From the NCBI RefSeq assembly GCF_002775205.1, contig NC_036456.1:13295463-13359462 (forward strand): DNA of 64,000 bases. Direction: 5' to 3'. The position numbers and the translations under genes were made by a program. The notes beneath the pieces are model-generated. The model saw only the letters and a list, made by a program, of their open reading frames with translations. It did no database searches and had not been told where the DNA came from. The DNA comes from Xiphophorus maculatus. Taxonomy: Eukaryota > Chordata > Actinopteri > Cyprinodontiformes > Poeciliidae. This document shows, in pieces, positions 52,261-64,000 of this stretch (its first letter is position 1; each line of letters begins with the position of its first letter).

Positions 52261-54436
52261 GTAAACATTCAACCGCCAGCGACTTTCAGAGCTAGCTACT
52301 TTTGAGCAAATTAATATCCAGCGTTGCATTTCGCCTGCATTGCTTCAATGTCAGCAGGTGAAACCATGATCAGAGATGTCAGGTTGTTTCCCGACTTTAG
52401 CCCTTGTTAGCTGTGAGCGGATATCGGCGCAGATTTTAAAGTTTCTATCTGCTGTCAGGACAGGCTAGCTCTTGGAGGTCAGACTCGTTTGTGTTTGAGC
52501 AACTTCATCGAAAGTGTGGTGTCACTGTTCATTTACTTCTTTTCGTTGGCGATAGACCTTCACCAGCTTAGCATTTGTCATATTTTGACTTAAAAATGAG
52601 CAATAGTCAGTTTTAAAATCGCACAATGAGCCGTAGATCATTTATAGGATTCAAAACAAATCAACGGCAGGCTTCATTTAATTTATAAGCTAGATTGCTT
52701 TGCTAATTAGTAAGTGCTCTTGAATTCAGTATTATATTTTTGAGCAAGAACTGTCAAATGTGAACGTGTAATGATTCATTAGTTAACCTTTGACCTGTGA
52801 TACCACATTCAAAGATCAACCAAAGCAACCAGGAACTGAAAATACAAATAACTTTTAAGATGTTTTAGTTTGTAAATAAGACTGGAATAAGAGCTAAAAT
52901 GATTTATTACCATAACAGAAATAGAACATTTTCTCAACAAGTTGATGGCATGTTTGATAAATAAGGAAAGTGCATTCACAAACTGCGACCTGGAGTGAAA
53001 ATATCAACCTCCCTGTTGAATGTCATGTATTAAAACCAATTAGATAAATTTTACTAAAGGGAAATTAGCATTTTGGATGCACTAGTTGCAGTTTCAATCA
53101 AAACCCTGTTTCAGTTTGTCACTCTTAAACAAACCCACCCCAGGGGTCTCAAACTCCAGTCCTCGAGGGCCGCAGTCCTGCAGTTTTTAGATGTGCCACA
53201 GGTACAAAACACTGGAATGAAACGACTTAATGACCTCCTCCTTGTGTAGATCAGTTTTCCAGAGCCATAATGACCTAATTATTCTGTTCAGGTGTGGTGC
53301 AGCAGAGGCACATCTAAAAGTTGCAGGACTGCGGCCCTCGAGAACTGGAGTTTGAGACCCCCATACACTTAAATAATGCATACACATTTCTTGCTCTGGT
53401 TAAGTGTTTTTTGTTATTTATGCATTTAAGTGATAATAAAAATGGTGTTTTCTCGTGTTTAATTTAATATTGAGGAGTATATTCAGAAACGCACAGATAA
53501 GATATTTTGTGGCCAATTTCCAACAATGTCATTTTCTTTGGCAAAATAAGTCTTTTCTATTGTCTGGATAAACGACAAAATATTTCTAGTGAATTAAAGC
53601 TTTTTTTTTTTATTTCAGCATCATTGACAATCACTAACCACTTTCAAATATTTACTGTTACAGTGTATATATTATGTTAAGAACAAAACCCACCTAAAAA
53701 CAATTTCAGCATGCACCCTGTACAAGACAAATTGTCTTTTTTGGCAGTTGGAAGATGTAATGTGCTCCACATATTTGTATTTATGTTACAACATATTTTT
53801 ACATTTATTTTGGACCCTGGTAGTTGTTTGGACCAGCTAATCCCTATGAAATATGAGAAGTTATGATCTTTGATCTAGATGAAATGACTCTGAGAGACAT
53901 TATGTACATAGATATTTTTATTTCCTTTAAATCATCAGCTGTCAAAGAAGGTACACATCTGATCAGAAACATCTATACAGAGGTGTGACACAAGCAGAAT
54001 GGCTAGGAGATGAGTTGAGCTGTACCAACATTTTGAAAAGTAGATTTTAAAAATGAGTTACTTTCATTTTGCTCAGATGGAGAGGTTGTTGACCTGTCTG
54101 TTCTGATCCCAAAAACAGAGAAGTGAAACATGCACACATCTGCACAAAATCCATTTATGTGGATGGCAAAAATGTGACTACTACTAAGAAGAAGAAAAAA
54201 AGTCCCAGTCAGCACATAACTTACTCCCGCAGAAACCTATAACGGCTGTTAAACCATGTTAATCTTCCAGAGAAAGAAAATGTTCTTTAAGAGCAAATCG
54301 CTCTTCTTGGCTGCTGTTACTGCTGTTGAAAATTTTGAATTTTAGGATGGTAATTTATGTATTTATTTTTTACTTTTTGGACATCTTCCTTTTCAAGGTT
54401 TATTTTAAATCTGAAACCTGATTTCGGGGGGGTGTG
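52261..54436 (+). other. osbp first intron and leader
   Basis: AT-rich intron containing one MITE (53142-53362), followed by the end of the 5' leader. The G-run just before the ATG (54426-54432) is notable. Nothing else was found. Confidence 0.4.
53142..53362. mobile_element. MITE with long terminal inverted repeats (TCAAACTCC type)
   Basis: About 220 bp. The left end AGGGGTCTCAAACTCCAGTC then CTCGAGGGCCGCAGTCCTGCA is mirrored by TGCAGGACTGCGGCCCTCGA then AACTGGAGTTTGAGACCCC. Arms of about 40 bp have very few mismatches. No coding capacity. A worn relative lies at 47965-48121. It resembles hAT-like nonautonomous repeats common in fish; the superfamily is not certain because the target duplication is unclear. 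Confidence 0.8.
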
Positions 54437-57400
54437 ATGTCAGAACCGAAGAGCCCTACTCCCACCCCGGCCGGCGACACGTACAAAGGATGGGTCTTCA
54501 AGTGGACAAACTACATCAAGGGTTATCAGCGAAGGTGGTTCGTTCTGAGCAATGGCCTGCTATCATACTACAGGTAAGGCTTCCTTGCAGAAAGCACGGC
54601 GGCGTCAGAAAAACATCAGTCGTCTTAGGCCACGTTCACACAGCGGGCACATGAAACCTGCATCCGATCTTTTCCAATCTTTTCACCCTCCAAAAAGTTC
54701 AGTGTGGGCCACTTTCATATGTGGTATGCGGTCATAATTCTGCAGCAGAAGAAGCCAGATGCGGTAAAGCTGAAAATAAAATGATGAAATTGTGAAAGAA
54801 GTCATCACTTAACAATCCCACCACTTCTGGTCCAACTAGGCATCCAAAACAGTTGCAGTCAATGATCTTCAAAAGGTCGTTGTTATTAGTTGTGCTTCCT
54901 TTTTTAAAGCTTCCTTCATGTTTTACGATATCGTGACAATACTGTCAGCTCCCATTGCTGCATAATTTTAAAAATTGTTCCATAGATGATGACATCCATT
55001 ATTGCTTCTGCAAACAATGCACAGCTGAGTGGTGTCTATGTTCTTCTGTGCATGTGCTGTGTGGTTCGTTTAACACAAGTCTGATTGCAGTCAAATCATT
55101 CAGAACAACCGTGTAAAAAAAGAAAATCGGATTTCAGCAAAAATTGGAATCGGACCTCAAGACCTTCTGTATCAACATAGCGTAATTTCTTATTTATTAC
55201 ATCCATTCATCCTCACTGTTTCACCTATTTTTACCGTTCTGATTTAACATCTCATCTGAATTGAGGTCTGGTCATATCAGACTTGGAGTTTGAAATGATA
55301 GTTGTTGCATTTTTGTCAAAAAGCCAAATTAGGATTTATGTTTTTCTTTTTAAATCATTAGGACCCAGGCTGAGATGGGTCACACGTGTCGGGGTACAAT
55401 CAACCTAGCCACAGCGGTCATCTCTGTAGATGACGCCTGCAACTTCGTCATCTCTAACGGCGGGGCTCAGACGTATCACCTGAAGGCCAGCTCCGAGGTG
55501 GAACGTCAGCGGTGGATCACTGCGCTGGAGCTGGCCAAAGCCAAGGCAGCCCGCATGCAAGCTGAGTCAGGTACATCAAAAATGCATTTTTATCGAGGCC
55601 AGAAACAATATTTTATGTGGTGAAAATCATATCAGGCCCTCCTATCAATTTGCCTCGTGATATGAGGGTGACTTTTGTCTTGTAAATATGGTAAGTTTTA
55701 ATATTAATTTAACATTTTACATCGGTCAAAACTTTGTAGAACCACGTTTCAAAACTGCATGTGGCTTTAATGGCAACATTAAAACAAATAAATGCACAGT
55801 AAATGGTGATAAAAAGATAAAACAAGCTTTATGTGCATCAGATGCTGCGTTTACACACAGCTGCCCTCTTCTAAGTGTGATTATGCACTTAGAGTTAACT
55901 TAGAGTTAACTTCATGCATCGTGTTGATTACTGTTTCTATGTCGGAGAGTTCAGCTCTTTGACGTAGAAAAAAATTGTTACTTGTAAAGAAATGATAAAT
56001 TACTTGGGTTTTCTTTTTGGCATTGCTGCATGGATGTTTAGGAGCATCAGTAAAGGGGACTGAACACACAACATATTAGATTTTGTAATGTGATAAATGT
56101 TAAAGACCAAGAATCAATTTCCCTACACTCTACAATGATCCACTGCTATGTGTGTCTTTCACATAAAATTACTGTAAAATACTTTGAAGTTTGTGGCTTA
56201 ACATGAAAAAAATATCAAAGTGTTATGAATCCTCTTGCAGTAACGTGTCAGGATTAAAAGTCATATGATTAATATAATAAATATAGCTATTATCCAAGTG
56301 AAGATTCCCCCTTACATTCTATAAATGATGTCAAACAGAAAATCTGTACCTCATCACTTTGAAGATATAAATATTAGTTTAAGAGTAGGTCATAAAAGAT
56401 CGACCAGGTCCCTCCAAATCAAACAAAAAGTGTGTTTATTTGTGATAGTTATTAAAATAACTTTAAAACTGCTGGGGCTGTTTTAAAGTTTTACCCTTTA
56501 ATAAATGTCTTTTATGGGTTATAGCTCCTCCTAGTGGTCACAAACAAAAGCCTTTTTCTTTTAAATTCTCAAACTTTGTCTTTATAACAATTACTGTACA
56601 ACCATTGAACTTCACTCAAGTACAGATATTCTGTTTCTTTCCCTTTAAAGCTATCCTTATATATCTTTATTCTTATAAGTCTTAACACATTTTCATCGAC
56701 ACTGTTAAAACAGATGTGTCAAAAATAACACATGATGTGTTAAATTTTAACACCTGCCGAATCAGCTCAGGGACAACACATGTAGTGTCGTTAATGACAC
56801 AACTATTGTGTCATTGAAATCAACACAAAAAAGTGTTTAAAATGTGTCATTTTGACACACAAATGTGTAAAATGTGTTTTCACAGATTAGGTCAAATAAA
56901 AATGGACATTTTCATATGAGAATATAAAAATGCATACTTTTATTAAAATTAAATACATGTTACAACAATACCTTTTACGACAGCTACAATATCCAGTTCA
57001 TATGTACAAGTAAAATTCAAATGTTTTTCTTGCTCTAATTGTGAACAGATGACTCTGGTGACGACTTCTCCCCATCGTCCCTGCCAGTGGGCGGAGGTCA
57101 GGGTGGGGGCCCTCAGAACTTGGAGGCCCAGTCTACTCTCCGAACCCTGGGCAGTAAGGTGGAGGATCTCAGCACCTGCAACGATCTGATCTCCAAGCAC
57201 GGCTCTGCCCTGCAGAGGTCAGTCTAACACAGCTCATCGCATTGAAGGAAACTCTCTCACACAGACTGTCTGGCTTGTTTGTCCAGTTCTACTCCTGACT
57301 AAGCAGCATTTCACAGCCTTAAATGTCAAATAAAATACAGGATTTCGTAAGTCTTTCTTAACGTCGTCATATTTCAGGTCTTTATCTGAGCTGGACAGTT

Positions 57401-60400
57401 TACGGCTGACCGGAGAGGCCGGGGATAAGATTCGTCAGGTGACGGAAAGAGCCACACTGTTTCGGATAACCTCTAATGCTATGATTAATGTAAGTGTCAC
57501 CTCCTCTGCCTTTGTATTTATTCTAAATAGAAACTGGCACTGAAAGTGAGTCATGGTAATAACAAATACTTGACAGCAAAGATTTATAGCCCAGCATGAT
57601 TTACAATGTCCATCTTTGAGTTGCACGACAGACATTCTGACTGCATTTAATATACAAAACTGGTTTTTCTTACAATTGCTTTGGGTTTCACAAAGACTGA
57701 AATGATCAATCAACTTAATTGGGATGGAAAGATTATTGAAATAGTTGTCAACTAATTTAACAGTCATTAAATCGTTACCTGGAGTATATAGACTTTGAAA
57801 AAAATATATTTGATGAAAGAACAACATAATAAGAGAAGAAATGAAACCAAAACTGTTCAAAAATATATACATTTTACATTTAAGATTAAAGAAAAAAAAC
57901 TTTGTCTCTAAATATGTTCTATCCCGAAGTCCTGGAGTGACAGTTTTCGCTTTCAATTTTTCAAATTATGTAAAAAAATAAACAAAAACAAAAAAAAAAA
58001 ACTTTTGCTATCCGATTATTAATCGGTTAAGTAAAAAAATTGTCAACAGTTTAGTCCCTCACTGCGTTGTTAAGTCAGTCAGAAAGGGCTGAGCTCTTCA
58101 CATGTTGTTAGAAGTAGATTTTTAGCTGCAGATGCATCCTTTGCTACAAATGACCACGCGTACCAAAGGCATGCTATGTTGTTGCAGCAAAATTTTCATT
58201 TTCCTCTTTAAAAAGGAATTATTTTTTATTTGCCTCTTCTAATGCATTTCCAATATTGTATTAAAAAGGCTTAAGTGGTTAATTGAAACATCTGCACACT
58301 TTTCTCTGATTAATCATCAGAATAATCAATAGAATTATTGTAAGTTATGGATTAACACAAAGATGTGTTAATCTTTTTGCAATCTTTTTAAGTAGAGGAG
58401 AGAAGTCTCCTCTACTTCTCCTAAGTAGAGGAGAAGTTCTACTTATGGCAGAACTTCTCCTCATCTCTGCTTTTTTAAATTTTTACATTAAAATCCTCCT
58501 GGTATGTCCATGTTCTTGGCGGCTGCAGGCCTGCAGGGACTTCCTGGCCCTGGCGCAGAGTCACAGCAAGCGGTGGCAGAAAGCCTTGCAAGCTGAGCGA
58601 GAGCAGCGAGTGCGGCTGGAGGAGGCCTTAGAGCAACTGGCCAAACAGCACAACCACCTGGAGCGAGCATTCAGAGGGGCCGCGCAGGCTCACTCTATCG
58701 TAGACAATAAAGGTAAAGTTGAAGCTCTAATGTGAACCAGTACTCTTTCTTTAACTTGCTAATCATCTCGTAGCCACTTGAACTTGTGTTGTTTTTTTTT
58801 TTAAACCAGAGCAGGGTTTCCCACAGTGTATTATAAGCCTGGCGGGCCACTAGGTTTTACTTGTGCCCCCACCAGGCTTAGCATTGTTTATTTATTTTAT
58901 TATTATTATTTTTAAATTATTGCCTTTATTATGACTTTATAGTTGGTGTTTAGGTATTAATCTTCCAGTCTTCCAATAACGCATAACTATCAGGTGATAT
59001 TTTCAAATTTCCTGTCAACTTTAAACATCTTTTAACTCAAAAACACGGCGGTGGGCTGGATGACTGCCCTAGCACCCTGAGCACCGGACTTAGCAAGTTT
59101 TCTGGGAGAAACCCTGCAGAGATTTCCAACTCATGATTCATTCATGATAGTTAAGCTTTTGATGTAATTTAAACATGTTCACGCGTAAACTACATTAGTT
59201 TTTATTTAAGCACCACCGCTATTAACTCCTGTCAGATTTGACATCAGCTTTTTAAATTCGTCTTGGTGTGAATTCAAAACTACTCTCCAACAATTTAAAG
59301 GCAAAATAATATGATTGGTGTGTAAAGTCGGGCTCCCTTAATGACAGCTGTTGGCACGGCTTTCATTCAAAGTTTTCAAGTTTCACCTCTTGTTTCCAGT
59401 GAGAAGTGACAGCGGAAACAAGACTGTTGTTGCTTCTCAGGTGTTGCTGGGCCAGGAAAAGGTGAGGCGAGCGACGAGGACGATGACAACGAGTTTTTTG
59501 ATGCCATGGAGGACGCCCCCGAGTTTATAACCGTACCTGCAGACCCACAGTTCCACAAGTCAGTATCACTGCCTCTTTAAGAGCTTGCATATTCGTTTCA
59601 CATATTTACTCATTTGCAAAATAGTTTCTTTGATGTTCTTTGTTTTTCCTGCTTTTTAACATAATTGTTGTACGACAGGGAAGATGAAATGTCATGGTAT
59701 GACAGACTTTAAGCAAAAATACAGCGCTGCTGCATTTATACAAATGTTTATGACAAAATGGCTGACAGTATTTAAATAACAGAAAAGCAAATGTTTCTTA
59801 CTTTTGCTAAAATATAAGAACACATTAACTATTGTAGTCAGACTGATAGTGATGGCGTTTATCTTATTAGTAGGAAAAAGTTCACCAGCCTTCTTTCAGC
59901 CAGCAACATGTTGGGGTGGGGCATCAGTGTTTCTCTAATTGCTGCGTAAAATCTGGAAAAGCATTTTTTCTGACATCAAATTAAAATAATGTTAAACCTT
60001 AAGGAAAAGTGTTGTGGAATAGTTTGAATCTGTAATTTTTTTTCCTATTTGACATAAAAGGAAGAATGTTTATTACTTTAGAATCTATTTAACTTATGGC
60101 TATCTTTATTACAGCTGAATGTGGTAAAGTAGTCAGAAACTGTGCTGACAAAATATCTCTTTCATCTCAGACGTTCGAGCAGTAACACGAGCGGGTTGAA
60201 CACCGATATGTGTGCAGACGATCAGTCGGTGGGTCCTTTTTCAGCTCCTTTATGCACCTTGATTAATATTGTTGTACCACCATGCAAAATCAAATTGAAT
60301 CAGAGACATCAACACATATATTCATAGCTTATAATTTGATATATTTTAGCTCAACGAGGAGCCTCTCACAATGAACCAGGAGTCGCCCTCTCAGGAGCTG

Positions 60401-63400
60401 GTGCCGCTGAGAAAGAGGCGAACACGCATCCCCGACAAGCCCAACTACTCTCTGAACCTCTGGAGCATCATGAAGAACTGCATCGGCAAAGATCTGTCCA
60501 AGATCCCCATGCCTGTGAGTAACCACGGCAACTGTCAGAGCTGAATCTGCTTGAATTGGGTGTATCAGCTGTTAAGAGTTAAAAGGAAAAACCACAAAGG
60601 TGACACTCAGTTGCAACATTTTTCTTGTGAATTGCAGAGAGGGAAACCACCTGATAGTGCTGTTGGTTGTTGTATAAACGGAGAGGAGGAAGTTGGTTTC
60701 GTTTCATTGTTGACATCACAAATTAATACCCATATCAAGCACTTGGAGCCGCTCCTTTCAAAGGATGTTCATATATTTTGCATAATCTGCGCTTTATAAT
60801 TTAAATCTGACTTTCTGAAATCATTAAACCTCATTTAACAAAAATAAAAAAGTGAAGAAATATAATCTAGCCATTGAGTATTAACATAAAGTAGAGCTGG
60901 GAGAAATGTCTTAAAAATAAAATCTCCAATTGTTTTATGTCAGATTTAATTTCCAATTTTAAACATGTATTTTTTACCTCATGTTATTCCTTGGGGGGGA
61001 CAAATGACAGAAAATATCTTGAACTTGATTATGTTTCAGTCATTCCTTCTGTGAGTTGACGTAAATTAGACTTTTAAATAAGATCTTTAAAGCATGCATG
61101 TCAAATAAGATGGCAGTTCTTGAGTGGGTTAACGTCACACTGAAGTATTGTTTCTATAAGGAGTGCAGTTGGTAAAAAAAAAAATCCTGACTTTTTTTTC
61201 TTTTTGTCAAATCTTCAAATTATCTTCAAAAACAGGAAACTTGATTAATTGATCAAATTAATTAATCGCCCAGCCCTGACCTGAAGGGATAGAATAGATG
61301 TAGGACATTAAGAAGAAGAGCAAAGGTTGTTATAATTTATGCTTTTAATATGCTTAATTAGGAGTACCTATTCAGGAGTATAATTATCTAAATTGCTGCT
61401 ATTTACAGCAGTTATTTTTTAAACAACTAAGTTATCACTTAGTTTCTATAAGTTCTATAATTTTTGTTTATTTATATTTAAACTTTGTTTTGTTCAATTT
61501 TGTAATTTGTTGATTTGTTCGGGGCTTTTTTGTTATCAGGAGAAAGAAATGATCAACAGTTTAAAAAAGACTAAACTTAATATATATTCATTTAATTAAT
61601 AAACTCAAATTAGTATCATAAAATAGCTTTCAGTAGGCGAATACTGAACACCCTGAAGCATTATTCCACCAGCAAGGTGACCTTTTAGTTCTTTCTCTTG
61701 TATTGTTAAAATAATACATTTCAACCAATCGGATCCAAAGATCAAAAGTCGCCGCCGGGCCTCTTGCATGTCTTGGCAACAGTTGACTTGTTAAATTCCA
61801 GTTGAGCTCCGTCGACAGATCCTCCCCATTTCTGCCAAACTGGTACAGCAATGTTCCGCTGACTGATCTGCTGCAGAATAGATTATTAAGCTACGCTTAT
61901 TCAGAGGAAGTCAACCTGCCCACTGCGTCTGTGCTAGGCCTTACTCGCACGCAAAGATTTTTCCCAGCCGCTGCTTGACGTCAAAACGCCTGCCATGTTT
62001 ACGTTATATTGTTCTGGATTTATACAGGTGATGAGGCTCTTTATTTCCTGTTGACTCCATAATGAGTAGCAACATTTACATGTGACTGTGTGACTGAATT
62101 TGCCACACTAGTGGCACATGCTTTATCCCTTTTGTGGTGAATCAGTGAAAAGACACAACATGAAATGGACTAAACACAAATCTGGACTTTAATATTCCTA
62201 AAAAGATGTTAAAGACTCAGAGTTGCAGTACTTCTACTGAGGAACGTTAAATCCAGTTTGTGAAACTGGAGCCTCGTCAGACTGAATTGAGATCGGTGTT
62301 CATAATGTGTCTAAACTACAGGTGTGTATCAGTACATTAGAAAGTGATCAAAGCTTAATTTAAATCAGTGATCCAATTCAAAATGGGAAACTTTTATTTA
62401 GCGTTGAGAATCTTCCTCAATTTGTTAGATCAGCTTAGCTTTCCAATCCTCCCTGTTGCTAGTGCTTCTTTGTCCACCACACTTTTCCATCCACCACACT
62501 TTTTCCATTCACTAAACTTTTAATTAATATATGAGAGGCTCTTTTGTGATGATTATTTGTGGTTTAGCATGCTTATATCTTGGAGTACTGTAAAATCAGC
62601 ACCCCACGCCTTAATTTTCTAGCCCATTATGTAACATTTCTGAATTTAAAAATCTTTTTTTTTTTTGTCATAGACATTATTGTACTTGAAGTATGTCATT
62701 CTGTTCATCACATCTACATAAAATCAAAGGTTTCACTTTTTAAAAATTGAATTAGTTAAAGGAACAAACATTTTAATTGCATCAAATTTCCTGTTTTTTC
62801 GCCTAAAATGACGCTGGGCGCATAAATTCCTCCTTTCTAGGTGAACTTCAACGAGCCGATCTCCATGCTGCAGCGGCTGTCGGAGGACCTCGAGTATCAC
62901 GAGCTGCTGGACAAGGCAGCCAAGTGCCACAGCTCCCTGGAGCAGATGTGCTACGTTGCGGCCTTCTGCGTATCCGCCTACTCCACGACGGTGTACCGCA
63001 CGGGGAAGCCCTTCAACCCGCTACTGGGGGAAACGTACGAGCTGGACCGCCGAAGAGAGAGCGGCTACCGCTCCCTCTGTGAGCAGGTACTTAAGAGCAA
63101 CACAAAAGGAAATAAGGGATTTGATTCAGGAAGTGATGGGAAAATAATAACAGAGGGAGGAGAGAGGAGATGAAATAGTTCAGTTACTGAAACTTTATAT
63201 TGTGAATGGCAAATAAATGTTCTATAGATTGGCACACAATGAAGGATTAAAGCTCGTGTATATTCTTTTGCATTTAGGCAAAAGAATATTGGCGATGCAA
63301 ATCCTTTAATCTAATTGAAGATGAATGTTTGGATTTATATTTACTTGTACACATGGGAGTTTCTCTAGTGCACCACACTTGTGTGGGTGTCATTATCTTC

Positions 63401-63998
63401 CTAAAAGGAATTTCTTTTAAGAACAGGGCTGGGCAGCAGGCACCGACAATTGCCCCACAGCAAATTTCTTTTGTTGAATTTATTTATTTATTTATTTTCT
63501 TTTCACAGGTGAGTCACCACCCTCCTGCGGCGGCACATCACGCAATCTCTGACCGAGGCTGGACTCTGAGGCAGGAGATTACTGTTGCAAGCAAGTTCAG
63601 AGGCAAATACCTGTCAATCATGCCTTTAGGTGAGAGACGATATGCGAGTCAAACATGTGCCTGGAGTTTTTGTGATTGTTAGTGCAGGGTGTGTTTCAGC
63701 CCCACTGCATTTTTGCAGCGTTAATAAAGACGTACATAAACAAATGAACAAAATGTTTTTTATGCAGCCTGATAATAGCTAGGAAAATGTTTCTGACACA
63801 CCTGTTTTTTTTTTTTTTCAAGGTATTATCAATCACCCGGTGTTGTTTTAGCACACTCAGTTTTTCTTTTTGTTGCGTGTATTTTCTCTCACAGGCACTA
63901 TCCATGCCATTTTTGAGAAGAGCAGCAATCACTACACATGGAAGAAGGTTACCACCACAGTTCACAACATCATTGTTGGCAAGCTGTGGATTGATCAG
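54437..63998 (+). CDS. osbp: Oxysterol-binding protein 1, partial (3' end off window)
   Basis: Eleven coding exons, all in phase: 54437-54573, 55362-55570, 57049-57217, 57378-57489, 58529-58712, 59441-59558, 60171-60228, 60350-60514, 62841-63086, 63509-63629 and 63895-63998 (541 codons). A PH domain at about residues 17-110 ([20 protein letters not shown]) binds PI4P and ARF1 at the Golgi. A helical segment (about 155-255; [23 protein letters not shown]) dimerises. The FFAT motif EFFDAME, in an acidic context, recruits the ER protein VAP. The sterol/PI4P-exchanging ORD begins at [17 protein letters not shown], with the family fingerprint EQVSHHPP. It moves cholesterol from ER to Golgi against PI4P. 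The N-terminus is short, lacking the long Ala/Gly-rich leader of mammalian [22 protein letters not shown] and the FFAT region favour OSBP over OSBP2. The last two bases of the window are the next donor GT. Confidence 0.95.
54628..55185. mobile_element. Possible degenerate MITE in an osbp intron
   Basis: GGCCACGTTCACACAGCGGG at the left, with CAGTGTGGGCCACTTTCATA, and, to the right, TGATTGCAGTCAAATC, AATCGGATTTCAGC and GGAATCGGACC, recall a fish repeat type with GTTCACAC ends. The right end is too degraded to fix. Confidence 0.3.
55571..57048 (+). other. osbp intron 2
   Basis: AT-rich intron. Besides the AACAC/GTGTT-rich repeat at 56700-56885, a 13-bp direct repeat (CTTAGAGTTAACT) occurs near 55888-55911. 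Nothing else was found. Confidence 0.45.
56700..56885. repeat. Degenerate GTGTTAAA/AACACA-rich repeat
   Basis: Many interleaved TGTGTTAA, TGTGTCA and AACACA motifs on both strands (for example CATGATGTGTTAAATTTTAA and GTGTCATTTTGACACACAAA). This looks like a short, worn inverted-repeat element, a type frequent in fish introns. Ends are not sharp. Confidence 0.45.
57490..58528 (+). other. osbp intron 4
   Basis: AT-rich intron with an A-rich run (57970-58002) and the hairpin cluster listed separately. No exon is supported. Confidence 0.45.
58390..58462. repeat. Three-copy alternating inverted repeat
   Basis: AAGTAGAGGAG occurs at 58390-58400, inverted at 58407-58417 and direct again at 58423-58433. 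The last copy extends into AGAAGTTCT, which is itself inverted as AGAACTTCTCCTC (58450-58462). The array ends about 65 bp before an osbp exon. Confidence 0.8.
58812..59116. mobile_element. hAT-like element without coding capacity
   Basis: Ends CAGGGTTTCCCACAG and CTGGGAGAAACCCTG are inverted with one mismatch, plus subterminal GCCTGGCGGGCCACTAGG and GGCGGTGGGCTGG. CAGGG...CCCTG ends fit hAT-type MITEs. A clean 8-bp target duplication is not visible, so the insertion may be old. Confidence 0.65.
59559..60170 (+). other. osbp intron 6
   Basis: AT-rich intron; no other feature seen. Confidence 0.45.
60515..62840 (+). other. osbp intron 8
   Basis: The largest internal osbp intron, AT-rich. A GC-richer island near 61740-61990 (CTTGGCAACAG, GCCGCCGGGCC) could be regulatory or a worn repeat; I cannot classify it. 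No exon is supported. Confidence 0.4.
63261..63288. repeat. Perfect 11-bp inverted repeat, 6-nt loop
   Basis: TATTCTTTTGC (63261-63271) and its complement (63278-63288) surround ATTTAG, in the osbp intron between exons 9 and 10. Confidence 0.75.
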
Positions 63999-64000
63999 GT

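Noticed and set aside
57435-57956. 173-codon minus frame in an osbp intron
   Set aside because: AT-rich chance frame overlapping osbp exon 4 on the opposite strand; no domain and no splice logic.

Overview
This is a vertebrate nuclear segment, almost certainly from a teleost fish. All protein genes are split by GT-AG introns (two look like GC-AG), the spacers are AT-rich and littered with decayed Tc1-type, hAT-like and piggyBac-like elements, and every recognisable product is a vertebrate protein. No retrovirus, LTR element, CRISPR array or bacterial-style operon was seen. Gene names rest on my memory of the vertebrate families, not on a search.

Layout from left to right. (1) 1-10.06 kb, minus strand: 5' part of rgs12. 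The large PDZ-PTB exon (6526-8277) and a 31-codon exon (5386-5478) are present; the RGS, RBD and GoLoco exons lie off the left edge. A possible internal first exon sits at 893-919. (2) 12.9-15.4 kb, minus: complete msantd1 (three exons, 279 aa), with a compact upstream block carrying two RFX-type X-boxes, a CRE-like palindrome and two identical 16-mers. (3) 19.4-32.8 kb, minus: complete dtx4-like Deltex E3 ligase (eight coding exons, 773 aa), plus an in-phase alternative first exon at 22454-22479. (4) 33.7 kb, minus: tRNA-Ala(CGC). (5) 34.8-35.4 kb, minus: a small acidic membrane protein that I identify as ptprcap. (6) 41.05-47.4 kb, minus: complete type I coronin, best called coro1b (ten coding exons, 509 aa). 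(7) 51.1 kb, plus: tRNA-Arg(TCT) with a 15-nt intron, lying between divergent promoters. (8) 54.4 kb to the right edge, plus: osbp, eleven coding exons (541 aa) covering PH, coiled coil, FFAT motif and the first part of the sterol-binding domain. The window ends on the donor GT after exon 11.

The genes are not one pathway. Their order is informative: rgs12-msantd1 are neighbours on human 4p16.3, whereas DTX4, OSBP, PTPRCAP and CORO1B lie on human 11q12-q13, with PTPRCAP next to CORO1B. The window therefore joins two human linkage groups and keeps the ptprcap-coro1b pair, which supports both of those names.

The most interesting points are the two phase-compatible internal first exons (rgs12, dtx4), the X-box/CRE block upstream of msantd1, two GC-AG introns, and many short hairpin-forming inverted duplications that look like replication template-switch scars. 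One of these lies inside a Tc1 copy whose ancestral sequence is known. I saw no previously undescribed multi-gene system.
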